A stretch of DNA of 64,000 nucleotides from the NCBI GenBank assembly GCA_013368325.1, contig JAACJK010000001.1:2790001-2854000 (forward strand), given 5' to 3'. Under the pieces are notes generated by a model that saw only the letters and a list, made by a program, of their open reading frames with translations, searched no databases and was not told the origin of the DNA. Source of the stretch: Ephemerocybe angulata (lineage: Eukaryota > Basidiomycota > Agaricomycetes > Agaricales > Psathyrellaceae). The position numbers were made by a program, and so were the translations under genes. Shown piece by piece: positions 11,772 to 23,627 of this stretch. Within the stretch, counting starts at the first letter, position 1, and each line of letters opens with the position of its first letter.

Positions 11772-14396
11772 TCATTGTTGTCTGGCGTAAACTTTTCTGA
11801 GCTTGTCGAGAGCAGCCTTGTGGAGCGGCGTTCGTTAGTTGATCCTCCCGTCTGCAAAGCTCGCTCGTACTTACCTCGTAATATGGCATCAGCGGTTCTA
11901 TAGCCTTTTCCGAGATGCGCTCTCGCTTGACGTTAGTAAGGTGGTCTGCATCTTTCAGCATTCTCTTGAAATGCCTCGCCTGGAAAGAGACATTATCAAT
12001 TTCGGAAGAAGTTTGGGACGAAAAAGAAGCTGGCTGACTTCTTGTTCCTCGACCAAGGTCCAGGAATCGCCTTCGCGGCCAGCTCGTGCTGTCCGGCCCA
12101 CTCGGTGGACGTATTTTCTGATGTCGACAGGGACGTCGTAGCTGACGACATGCGATACATGGCTGATATCCATTCCTCGAGAAATCAGATCCGAGCAGAT
12201 CAAGCTGCGAGGATGAGTTAGCAAGGACTAATTCCCTCAAGGGCGTTAACTTACATGTTGATCTTCTGAGCCTTGAAATCTTCAAGAATCGACTTGCGTT
12301 CTTGGTTCCCAAGGTCACTCGAGTATGCTCTAGCCACGATAGCAGTAGCTGCTGAGGGATCCGCGGCCACGCGAGCCTCCTCGAAGAATTCGAACAACCG
12401 GAGAAGACGTGTTGTCGACTCTGCAGACTTGGTAAACACCAGCGCGTTCTTGACGTTTTGCGAATGGACTAGGTGGAACATCATGACCGGTTTCTTCAGT
12501 GAGTCAGTGACAATCATATGTTCCTATACGTCGATGGTAGGCATTCAGTATATACAGTTCGTCGGTGCATTGATGTGAATATGGGAGACCGACCTTAAGC
12601 GTTTCAGGCATAGCGAACTTCTCCATCATCACCTTGAGGACATTCGACTCTTTCGAGTCCTCGCCGCTGCCCTGCACTATCACATACTTCGGCTGCCGCA
12701 ACTCGAGCATGGCGATCTTTCCTGGGTCTCTTGTCAACGTGGCAGAGAACAGAAGCTTTTGGCAAGATGACTCTGGCTCTTCGTGTAGGAACGTCGGGAT
12801 ATTTGGTACTGCGAGCAGCTGCAAGTTGTTGGGCGATAGACCATCGGGATGGGGCTGGGTGAGGTCGATGGATGCATTGAGTGTCTCATGTCCAGGCTCG
12901 ACTTTCTTCGGGGTGCGGATGGCGGCGAGGACTTGGGAAAGCCAGTCTTGGAAGGACTGAGCAAGGAGTCTGTCGGCTTCGTCAACTACCTAGAGATCAA
13001 GTTAGAGTCAAGACCACGGCAAAGTCACGATTTCAAAACACATACGAGGAAGCGAAGGTGTTGCAGAGAAAAGTTGGGAGTTCCGAGCAAGTGGTCCATT
13101 AGACGTCCAGGAGTGCATATGAGAATGTCAACTTTGCTCGACCCGCCAAGGAGGCTATTTTAAGTTTCAGCGCCAGAGCCCCAGCGAAATGGAAACAGAC
13201 TGACTTTGCGTTCTTGTCGTGAACAAGCTGGGTCTGTTCGTGAGCGAAAGAGTTCTGCCCACTCACGGAACCAATCTTCAGCCCCCGTCCTTTATTCAGC
13301 GCCTCGAACGTTTCCCTGACCTGCGACACCAAATCTCGTGTTGGAAGGACGATTAGAGCTCGTAAACGCGTCACGACTCGCGTTTGTAAGAGCTATATTG
13401 AATTTAGTTTTGTTATTGAGTCAGGAACTAAAGAACTCACTTCAAGGATAGGAAGGACATAAGCTAGCGTCTTTCCACTTCCAGTTGGTGCTGAGACGCA
13501 GACGTCGTGAGGTGGGTCGAAGGGGCGGTACAGATTCCTGGCGATTGCAGATTGGGGTATGAGAAAGGGTATCAACGCCGTTTGGACTGCGAGAGGGGGC
13601 GCTTAGCTGACATCTTCAGATGCAGAACAGTAAGACGTACCAGCAAAAAGTTCTGTAATTCCAAGCTCCTTCAACTGCCGTCTTGTCTTCTCACTCAGTC
13701 TGGTACCGCCGTCGTCTTCGCCATCAGTCGGGATGGCCATGACGGTCGATGGGTGGACAATATCTGCTTCTGTGATATGTTTATCCAGGCCTTGGAGGGC
13801 CAATGTCGATTTTGAAGGGGCATCTGGGTGCGATGGCAGAGGGAACCGGGGGAGGGTGCCTTCAGGGAGCTCATGCTCTTGGATTTCTGGCAGTGTTTCT
13901 TCAACATCGTCTGCCTCTTCAGCCCGTCCCTCTTTCTCCTCCTCCTCCTCTTCTTCCATCGACTCTTCTTGCTGCTTTTCTTGGACTTCAGGCTCGTCGA
14001 CCTCCATCTCCACTGGCTCTATTTCCTTCTCCTTCTCAACAGCGGCAGGACTCGGTGATGCATCCCGTTTCTGGCGTTTCCTAGGGGGTTTGCTTGACGG
14101 CTCACGTTCGTTGCCCCCAGCTACTGCGGCAGTGCTGGACTCAGGCTTCTCCTCTTCCTCCTCGTCTTCTTCGTCTTCACTTGATTCCGCCTCATCTTCT
14201 GGTTGTTTGTCTACGCGCGCTTTCCTTGCCGTGACAACCTTCTCCACTTTTGAGCGCTGCTTTCTGCGTTCCTTCTTCTTCTTCAGGTATCTTGACTTCG
14301 CTTTAGTTTTCTACGACTTGGTTTTCAGAACATAGGCGTCATGAGGACAATATCTCAAGAACGTACTGTGGGCGCCTGTGCGTCGGTGGGAGCCAT
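11772..14396 (-). CDS. DBP6: DEAD-box RNA helicase, Dbp6/DDX51-like
   Basis: Nucleolar ATP-dependent RNA helicase of early 60S assembly. The first exon is short (14396-14367, MAPTDAQAPT); exon 2 (14310-13641) encodes a Lys-rich, then strongly acidic disordered N-terminus. The helicase core follows in order: motif I APTGSGKT, motif Ia LPTRDLVSQV, TPGRLMDHLL, motif II VDEAD (here VVDEADRLLAQSF), motif III SAT (LLFSATLTRD), ALVFTKSAESTTRL, LICSDLISRGMDI and motif VI HRVGRTARAG. The C-terminus reads KLRKVYARQQ-stop. The long insert between motifs II and III and the acidic N-terminus favour Dbp6/DDX51 over other DEAD-box subfamilies. The core is spread over several exons separated by 50-60 nt introns; some internal borders are approximate. 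Confidence 0.92.
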
Positions 14397-14754
14397 GATG
14401 ATATTTGGCGGAGATCAAGGCTCAAGTTCAAGGCACAGTGCGGTATTGACGAAGTGGGAAATTTGCCAAAACGTGGGCTAAACGGATCAGCCTAACGGAT
14501 CATAGCAATTCGCCCGATGATGCGAATTGAGCGCCTACGACAAAGCGCCGACGCCTGGGTTCAAACCTCAAACAGCGCAATTATAGGAGCCGTTTTTGGG
14601 GCAGTATCACTGCCATTATCGACACATTTGGAGATCTAAAGAGGTAGCATTACAGATATCAGAGGCGCATTAGGCAGAAATATAAGGAAACCAGGTTCTA
14701 GTGGGACTATCATACTCTATCCGTATCGTCAAGGGCATCTATGCTTAGTCTAAT
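14397..14754. other. Intergenic spacer upstream of the helicase gene
   Basis: 358 bp between the helicase start and the 3' end of the ABC transporter, both on the minus strand. It must hold the helicase promoter and the transporter 3' UTR or terminator. No ORF, repeat or clear promoter motif was recognised. Confidence 0.4.
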
Positions 14755-17700
14755 CTAATCTATCTTGCTAGACATGATCTCCTTCTCCGTGATATTACTC
14801 CTCAAGCAGAGGCTCCGGAAGATTCCGTTATCCTGATGGAACAGGCTCAAAGGTGTGTCGAATTCCTGCAAATCACGTCAGTTCGAGCTATTTAGGTGTC
14901 GTGGTTGGCTTCTCACAGCAATGTTTCCAGAGTCCAAGACGAGGATCCTATCGTAGCCCAGAATTGTTCTTAGACGATCTTCAGAGCCGATAAGCCATAT
15001 GGATTGTGGTTAACTCGGAACAAGACTCACGGGCGATGCAAATTAGTGTCTGACCAACGAATTGCGTTTGGATGGTCTGCTGGATCTTTTTATCGGTTTC
15101 AAGGTCCACAGACGCCCTAATTCATTGTCAGGGAGAGCCATGATTTGAAGGGTGATATCGCTTACGTTGCTTCGTCGAGAACGACAACCTTTGTATCTTT
15201 GACAAGAGCCCTGGCAAGACTAAGCAGCGATCTCTCGCCAACACTTAGGTTCAAGCCTTCTGCCTCCAGTACGGTGTCGAGAGTGATCCGAGAAACGTTA
15301 ACGCCCCCTTCATCGTCGATTTTCTCGGAATCAGCCCCCTGCGAGTCCGATCCAACTAAGAATGATCTCCGAAGCGCATCCCAAAGTCTTGCGTCGTCAT
15401 AGAGTGAGAATGGGTCCAACGCAGTCCGAACAGTGCCGCTGAAGACAGTAGGCTACTCCCCAGACAAATTCAGTTGACGAGCATTACATTGTATCAAGAC
15501 CACCACTCACGTCCTGGGGAATAATCGATATCTTGCTTCGTAGGTCTTTCAGGCCGAGAGTCGATATATCAACGCTACGAAAGCCAGGACATTAGCCTTC
15601 CTCAAGTTTAGCGAGGCTTTCGTAGACGCACCCATCGATCAACACAGTACCCGAATACTCGACTATACGCATCAAAGTCATCACCAAGGACGACTTGCCA
15701 GCACCTGTCCTTCCGACGACACCAATTTTCTCTCCGCCCTTAATCGACATCGAGATGCTATGCAAGACATTGGGAAGTCCGGGGCGGTACTTCATGCTGA
15801 CGTCCTTAAATTCGATGGCGCCGCTCTCGGGCCACTGGGGTCCAGGCTTGGTTTCGGGTTTCTCATGTGCTGCCTCTTGCGAGATGACGGTTTGATCACT
15901 ATAGTGCGACACTGGGAGTCGTCAGCGCAAAGTCAGACGGAAAATGAAATGGAACACTCACCTCTCTCGACTGCATTCATATAATTTTCGACTTCTGCTA
16001 CCTGTCGAGTGACCATTGCGCACGTTTGGATCAGACTCGCTGCGAAAACGGTAAAATATCAAGATCGAGTTACTGCTGAAGCAAAAGTTCCATACTGGTA
16101 AACGTGAGGATCAAGCCAACTTGAGCGGGATTGATCTTCGACACATCGATGACGGCGAAAAACGCGACCTGTCGAGAGAAGAGTGAGTCGCAACAGGGAA
16201 GGGAAGTCGGTAGGGTGATACATACAAAGAATACAAGCAGCGCTCCACAGATATCGAGGCGAACGGTAAGCCACCTTTGATTCGTGCTCGCGAGGAATAT
16301 AGCCCGGTTCTCAAGGTCGGTGAAGAACTCATTGTCCCGGACGAACCTCGAGACTTGGCCGTAGCTTCGGAGAGTGGACAATCCTTGAAGCGCGGATGAT
16401 AAAATGGTTTCTGGCTGCGTAGAAAAGGGAATGGTAGGTACCTGTTAAAGACTCGGAGAGGTGCGAGTACATGAGGGACCGAAGCATGGAGTCTGGAGAT
16501 AGCACTGAAGTTAGCACGACGCACACGAGAAACATCTTTTATGGGTGCTGACCGATTCTCTTGATCTCACGAGCACTGGCTCGATAGAAGGAAGAGAATA
16601 GAACATAGCCGATCCCCATGAAGAACGCCACGATAACTGTAAAGGCGGTCAATAACCAATCTCGGATTCGACTCGAAAGATTAACGCACTGAAGTAGGGC
16701 TCGACGACGGAAATCGTGATGATGGAACCGGCGACGCCGGATACGGTAAGAATAACTGCACCTAATAGTTAGCCCGAGGTCCTAAGAGTAGATGGAGAAG
16801 ACGAACGCATTCGCATGGACACTATGAAGGCGGAGTTAGCAGCGTCTCAAAGACACCAGCTAGAAGGACATACCGGGAAGCTGGTTGTCAATGACTGGAT
16901 CCAAGTTATAGTCAAATAACTTTAACCTAAACCAAGTCGATGAGACGTACTATCGATGTCTTTGCCGAAGACGCCAAGAATTCGTCCGAGGGGCTAGGTG
17001 CATGGTTATGTCATGCATATATACTTCGATGTGTCTAATGCTTACCGTCGTGTCGAAAAACGACATTGGGGCGTGGAATATGTTGTGGATGGAAAGTTGG
17101 TGGAGGTTTCGTGAGACCAAGTATGATATGATGTCCACGGAAACCCCGCTACAAAGGAAGGTTATCAGCGAGTTTCCCAAAGCACTGGTCCGAAGGTGAC
17201 TTACAGGCCCAGCGAACATATGGCTTGAGTTATTCCTAAGACGGCGTATAGCATTTGATAGAACGAGAATGGCCGGTCGAAGAAACTGTAGACCAAAAGA
17301 AATTAGACTGGGTATCCCTCTCGGATATGAGAACGTACTTCGTCTGCCACCACACGAGCGTGTAAGAGCCAACGATCTGTGCGCCCTGCATCAAGATGCC
17401 AGCGAGAACGAGGATGGGTATCGTTATGAACCCTCGACCTGCGGACAGGTATGAGAGCCAGACTGAGAAACGGATGTGAGTACACCGGTAAGGAAGGTAA
17501 ATGGAACACGAACCATTATTTGCAATCGTCCCGGTATGACGGGCTTCCTTGACTATCAACTTTCCTTCAAGGGTGCCCTTTCCAGGATACCGTTTACGAA
17601 GTTCCGACGATTTTGACTGAACTTCTTCGAGCACGACCGACTGCGATCCTTTCGCCGCGAGGGACCCAGGGTCATTACCCCCGAACTCTTCGTCGAGCCG

Positions 17701-20700
17701 CGCAAATTCGCCCTTGGCAGTGATGAGCGCCTGGTACGTCCCCTGTTCCGCAATTCGGCCGCTGTCCAACGTGTAGATGTAGTCACAGAAGGAGAGGAAG
17801 TGGAGAGCGTGGGTAACAAAGAGAACAGTTTTCCCGCGCTTAGCGAGCGCCAAAATCGCACTGTGGAACAACGATTTGCCGACATGGGCGTCAACTTGAA
17901 GTGTGGTTTAGCGCCCGGGGCGAAAAGCTGTACGTAATGCTCTTACCAGCAGAAAGAGGGTCATCCAAGATAATGACGTCCGCATCGAAATAAAGAGCTC
18001 TAGCAATGTTGATCTTGAACGTAACGAATCAACACCGACGGTTTATACTGGCAGGTTAACGATACGCACTCTTTGCTTTTGGCCGCCACTCAGGTTAATG
18101 CCCTTCTCCCCGATCTAAGTCAATGAATCAGTTTCTAGGATGTACTTGTCCTCAGAATGCCACAAACTTCGGTTAAATCTCCGTCAGCGAGCAGCTGCAG
18201 ATCGGGTAAGAGGCACGCTGATTCAACAGCCTGCCAGTAGCGCTCCTCTTCAAAGGGCTGGCCGAAAATGATGTTACTCCTCTGTTCAGTTAGTATTGTA
18301 AATAAAAACGAAGAGGTATGCGCATAGCACTCACCAGGGAAGCATTTTGGATCCATGCTGTTTGCGGGCAGTAAGCTGTCCTCCCCCCAAACGAGACTTC
18401 TCCAGATAGCTTTCGCATTTCCCCGATGATGGCCTGCAACAGGCTGGACTTTCCAGATCCGACACGCCCCACGATGCCCACCAGGGATCCACGAGCAACG
18501 CGCATATTTACGTCCCTCAGCTGGAACGGGGTGTCTGCTGACTTCTCCCGTAGTTCTCCGGAGTCGTCCTTGAGGAGTGCCTCCTCCCATTCGAAGGTCG
18601 CATTTTCGACCAAAAGACCCCACTCCTGAGCTTCATTGACAACGATGGGGTCTTCTCGCATGAGTTCAGCGTGGAAGACTTTATCCAATCGCGCGAAGGC
18701 GCTCCGCGCGTCAGCTATCGCTGAAAGTCCTCGGGGTAAGAACATCATCGGCTGTCGGAGGAGCTAGGAAAGTTGAGAATGTGTCAAAAAGTGAAGGTGC
18801 GATCGTATACGGTTATTTACCTGGAATAGAGCTAACGAGGCGAATATAACAGCAGCATCGAACTCCTTCTTGACTTGCGTGTAGGTGATGAAAGCAAGCG
18901 TCGCAGCGAGGTACGGAACTGAGTGAGCCAATGCAAAGCTGTATAGACGCCATTAGTTAGCAAAAGCATTGCGCGAGTGCATAATTCACTCGCTTTCCAG
19001 ATTCCGCATTCAAGATGGTGCGAACAGACTTCAACTCTGTCTTCCGAACTTCGGAGATGCCTAAAACGCCGTACTTCAATATAGGCTATACTTGGAGGAG
19101 CTGAAAAAAGCCGCACGGTTCAGGAAGGACGTTTCATACGTGAAATACTTGACGATACGCATGGATCCTACGACGAGGATAAGCAATGTCCTCATTAATA
19201 GCCGAAGGCGCCCCACCTAGAGCTTCTAGGAGAGTTTTGGCCCTGTGTTCCGTTGATTTCATCGACGTTTGGCGCGTCCGGAATTGAAAGGCCATCACCT
19301 GCTGCTGGATGGGCCCAATCAGAAGAAATAACGCGAACCCGGCAAGGGCGGAAGGGCCGAGCTACCAGAGGCAACGGATTCAGTAACATAAAGTCATTGG
19401 ACAATATTACTGACGTACCTGGACGAGAAGTATTATCAAGCAAACGGATATCTGGATGGGAGCCGTCCAAGCTACGAGAAAGAATTAGTCAAGACACCCG
19501 CTGAGTGACCCAGCCCAGTGACAAAGCATACATGCGTGCTGCGGGGGAATGGCTGTTAGATACGAACAAAAGAGAGAGGACGCTCAAAGTACTTACAAAC
19601 CAGTGACAACATATATCAACTCGGCTGACCTATAAAAGTCGTCAAAAAAAGGCTTTCGCCGACTCCGACAAAGGGGACGGCTTACATCAGTGGAAATATG
19701 GTTGACAATATCCGAGTTGGAAAGCGTAGTGCGAGCCTTTCCCGTCAACTTGACACTTCTCTTGTACATCGAGCTCACAAGCGTCGCTCGGGCCATGGCA
19801 CCAGAGATCATCGAACGCCAGAAGAACTGCAACCAGTATGTTAGTAATGGCCCTGCAAGTGGAAGGATTGACACGCACCTGGTTCTGAGTAATACTGAAG
19901 AACACGGTCAGGAGAAATAGGCCAATTGCCAAAGCAATCCCCCTTCCAATATTCGGTTTCGGGAGGCCGGCCTGCTTGGCTCTCTCTCGTTCTTGCGCAA
20001 AGTATATTATTTGCTGGGAGTTGAGTGAATCAGCGTTAGTGGCGTACTACACGGATACACGAATACATCTTTACCTTTACAAGTAACGGGCACATAAGCT
20101 GAGCAGTATCTGCAATGACCTTAAAGAGCCCGCCAATCCAGAAGAACCTTCCCAGGGTATCATTCAGAGCGAGGGCGACGTTCGGCGACTTCTGACCTCC
20201 CTCGCGTCTCCAGTCACTCTCAAGCGATGCATACGCGTCCGAAAAGTGGGTCAAGGAAGCCAGGGAGCGGAAGAACCAAACGGCGCGTCGGAAAACGCTC
20301 GGATGAATAGTACCATTCAGGATTCCTTTATTCCATTTCTCTGCATCTTCAAAACGCTTGGCCAACGCTTTTTCAAAGTTGTCGGCGAGGACGGCAGAAG
20401 TTCTGTTTTCGTCGAGCTTCCATAAGTCCGATGCCTGCAATGTCCGCTGATAACCCAGAGTCTAAGAACACATTCAGGCTACCATGTGCATTCATCGGTG
20501 ACGTTAAGAGTTCGCACCATGATAGGAGTGATCCACGAGAACCACAGTATTGAGAATATCGACGCTTTCGCGAGCGGAGTTTCCTGATACCCAATAGTCA
20601 GAACTCGTTCGACACCATACCATGCCTCATAGCATACCTCTGCACTCCATAGGTTCGAAGGAGGTGGAGCCGGGGGGTCCTGAGGAATCCTGTGACATTG

Positions 20701-20916
20701 GCGTAAGCAACTTGTCGCTGAATTGAAAATTCAGACCGTAGTAATGGCGCACCAGAACTCCCAAAAATGCCCTCTGGTTCTAACTTCCTCATTGCCAGAA
20801 TCAAGGTTGAGGCGGCCAACTTGACTAGGCTCTACCTCCTTCGATACATCCCTGTTTGAGAGGACGGTATCGTTGTCGCTTGACGCGCTCTTGGACCGGA
20901 CGCTGTCGCTGCCCAT
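14755..20916 (-). CDS. ABCC-type (MRP/Yor1-like) ABC transporter, full length
   Basis: Full ABC exporter, TMD1-NBD1-TMD2-NBD2, with about 25 short exons. It starts [18 protein letters not shown] at 20916 and ends [14 protein letters not shown] at 14755. NBD1: Walker [10 protein letters not shown] (about 18450), signature [10 protein letters not shown] (about 18080-18105), Walker B ILDDPLSA and switch His in [12 protein letters not shown]2: Walker [10 protein letters not shown] (about 15700), signature [15 protein letters not shown] (about 15215-15250), Walker B VVVLDEAT. Asp instead of Glu after Walker B in NBD1 and a full Glu in NBD2 is the usual ABCC asymmetry. There is no N-terminal TMD0, which favours Yor1 over Ycf1. 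Substrates of the family are organic anions, drugs and conjugates. It is divergent to a siderophore synthetase, so an export role for that product is a reasonable guess. Some exon borders are unresolved. Confidence 0.92.
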
Positions 20917-21411
20917 GGTTGCTCGATGCTGCAAGCGAGTGGTACGAGTCAAGCGGACAATGAGGCATATTTAAGGGAGCTCCGGGCACGGAAAGCAGCC
21001 GAAAAAATTCAAAGCTGTTGTCATCGTGCAGGGCCTGTCCCTACCCATGGCACTATAGGATAAGACCTAGCAAAATGACGCCAAGAAGCAAGGAAATGTG
21101 TCAACGGCATCGGATGAATTTCCGAACTGGATGCTTGAGGTCCTAAACAGGGAATTCCATCAATATTATGCCGAACATGCCGCTTGTGCCGCTCGATGCC
21201 TCTGTTCCGCGAACTTCGAAGGTCGATGGTTCACGATTCCCTCGCTCTCACTCCCTCGATCCTACCCAAAAGGCATCTTCAAACGTTATCGAGGTTCTCT
21301 CCGGCACTTGAGTGGCGGAATATAGATACAAAAATAGTGCGTCTCTATCTAAATGACGGTGCAGTAATATCTCAACGAGGCCGTTTAGAATAAGACCCCA
21401 ATTTGACCCCA
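20917..21411. promoter_or_regulatory. Shared divergent promoter: ABC transporter / NIS synthetase 1
   Basis: 495 bp between two divergent start codons. A TATTTAA-like box at about 20967 could serve the transporter. One GATAAG core occurs at about 21059-21064 but is preceded by G, so it is a poor match to the fungal GATA consensus WGATAR. Short ORFs here show no domain. Confidence 0.5.
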
Positions 21412-23627
21412 ATGGCCGAGAATCAAATTCCCAAGTATACCTCTCTAGGGACAGGAGATCGCGCTGCCTACTGCACCTCGATAAGACTTCTATCATGCCT
21501 AGTGACTGAATCTCTAGTGGACGCTCTTTTCTATCCCCTTCATGGTCAAGGTGTCGCCGGCTTCGCTGCCATCCAACTACAGGGGCAAAGAGGTGCTAGA
21601 GATACGAAGAACCTCCTCGCACTTCTACCACTCCTACACACCCCAATCTTTCGTAAAGGGGAGGGTGCACTTTTGGATCTTACCCAAACGATTGGCCTCC
21701 TAGACCCTTTAGATGCAGCACCTTACATCTACGTTCTCGGAGATACCTCGACGTCGGAACCGGTGCGCAACGACGATCTCCAGTTTTGTCGCCGACGGCT
21801 CTGATGAATCTTTAAAGTCTCAATTGCTGGCGACTATTGCGAATACGCTGTCCAACAAGGGGTGGAAACACCCCAACGGTCAAACTTGGCAGTGCTCGTA
21901 CGATCCGCTTGTTATTTGGCGCAAATTTGCCTCGGTGACCGGTGTCGAGAAGGCATTGCAGGAAGATATCGAAAGCGAATTCACAAGTTCTGTGAAATGG
22001 CAAAGTTGGTCTGCTTGCTAAGATCGTGGGCGCTGTCGCTATATCTGATGTCCAGAGCATTCCTTCGAGTATCCACCCCCCGCCCCCTCTTTCTCGTCCC
22101 CCAGTGTGGCCTGGGAGCAGTCAATCGTCGAGGGGCATCCCACCCATCCGGTAAGAAACGAGATTCGCTATTGCTGAAGATAAGGGTCTGATGCTCTACC
22201 GTCCAGATGCACAAGACTCGTCGATTCCTCCCTCCCATACCGGACTTTGCTCCCGGGGACTACGACCTCTCGAACCCCAAGTTGCGCTTCGTCGCGATGC
22301 CCCGGAATTCCATGAAGATCACTTACAATTTCGAGGAGCTCGTACAGCCGGTTTTAAAAACCGCTGCAGCGAAGGCGGGGCGAGATATGGTCGTCCCCGA
22401 AGGCCATATCATTATCCCAGTGCACGAACTACAACTCTACCACATCCAGCAAAAGTTCCCTGAAGTGCACATCATGTCGAAAGAATTCGAACTCCCACTT
22501 TTGGCCCAGCAGAGCTTGAGGTACGCACATGATCAAACGCCCGCAGCCCAAGATGTGACACAGAATCGATAGATCTGTCGTCGTTCCCGAAGCGTATCGC
22601 ACTCTCCATCTGAAGCTTGGGGTAGGGATAAAGCTGACATCGGCGGTTAGAACTATCTCCCCAGAGAGTGCTTATCTTGGACCTCGCTTTTCAGCACAGG
22701 TAGAACCCGTTCTGACGATGGACCGGGAGTTAGTCACTGTGGCACGTGAATTGGCCAGTGTTGTCCACTCGAATCCGAACGGTGAGATTGCGAAGCACTG
22801 CGCCGCATTGGTTCGCGAGTACCACGAAGGCCACGAGGAGGAGCGGCACGAACGGCACATCGTCTGCACTTCGCTTGTTGAAAGAGGGCACAGCGGTCCT
22901 GGTAGTGATATCCCGCTGGTGATACGAGTTTTCGAGCTTGATACGGAGGACAAGAGAGCCGCTTGGCTCGAAAGGTAGGTGATCGCGATGTTGTAACCTT
23001 TTTGGAGTTCTTTCTGATTCTTGTGAAGATTCGTAGACGTCTTTTTCCGTGCGTTCCTCCCACCTGTCCTCAAGAACGGAGTTGCCTTTGAATGCCACCC
23101 TCAAAACTGCGTTGCACGATTCGATGCGACAACCAAAGAGCTGAAAGGGTTCATCATCCGCGACTTTGGAGGCATTCGAGTGCATCCACCCACTCTGAAG
23201 GAGACAACAGGAGTGGACCTGGACTTCATCGAAGGACATTCAATCATCGCACCCGACTTGGACGACGTCTACACCCGCCTCTATCACACTGTTTTCCACA
23301 ACCACTTCCAGCAATTGATTAGGGTGCTTGACCTCCACTACAATGGTCGTGGCTGGGCGATCGTACGGAGGAAGCTAAAGGAAAATATCCCAAGAGCGCA
23401 TCCTCTATATGACGCGTGGCTGTCTCCTGACAGACCTACTTTGCCTGGAAAATGCTTCATGAGGATGAGGATGTCCGGAATGTATCGCTTCGTGAGTCAA
23501 CAGTATCTTCTCGAGTGCCCCCTCTCACATACAACATGCTGTTCAGCACTTGCATGGCCCATTCCCCAACTTAATCCACTATAAAGGGGAGGTTGAAGAA
23601 GGGGCCAGGGCTACCCCGAAACTGTAG
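21412..23627 (+). CDS. IucA/IucC-family NIS siderophore synthetase, copy 1
   Basis: ATP-dependent ligase of the NRPS-independent siderophore (aerobactin, rhizoferrin) type, which adenylates a carboxylate such as citrate and couples it to an amine or alcohol. Seven exons (21412-21752, 21784-22004, 22056-22150, 22207-22520, 22573-22974, 23029-23491, 23547-23627) give 638 aa. Family motifs in order: GHPTHPMHKTR, VPEGHIIIPVHELQLYH, GIKLTSAVRTIS, then the ATP-site HPQN, IIRDFGGIRVHP, and LIRVLDLHYNGRGW. All expected HxQN, RD and Lys/Arg/Thr positions are present, so an active enzyme is likely. Weak point: exon 1 can be joined to exon 2 only by a 31-nt intron, so a frameshift is possible there. It shares five intron positions and phases with copy 2 downstream. 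Substrate unknown. Confidence 0.87.
21753..21783 (+). other. Anomalous 31-nt intron or frameshift in NIS copy 1
   Basis: The N-terminal frame (ending GLLDPLDAAPYIYVLGDTST) and the next frame (FVADGSDESLKSQLL) are offset. The only GT-AG pair that restores the frame is GTCGGA...CTCCAG, 31 nt, well below the 45-60 nt usual here. Copy 2 reads straight through the equivalent place (VYGFAANGTD) and has its first intron just after it. Confidence 0.5.

Noticed and set aside
13733..14335. 200-codon Ser-rich plus-strand ORF
   Set aside because: Antisense to the Glu-rich N-terminus of the helicase; Glu codons read backwards give Ser/Phe runs.
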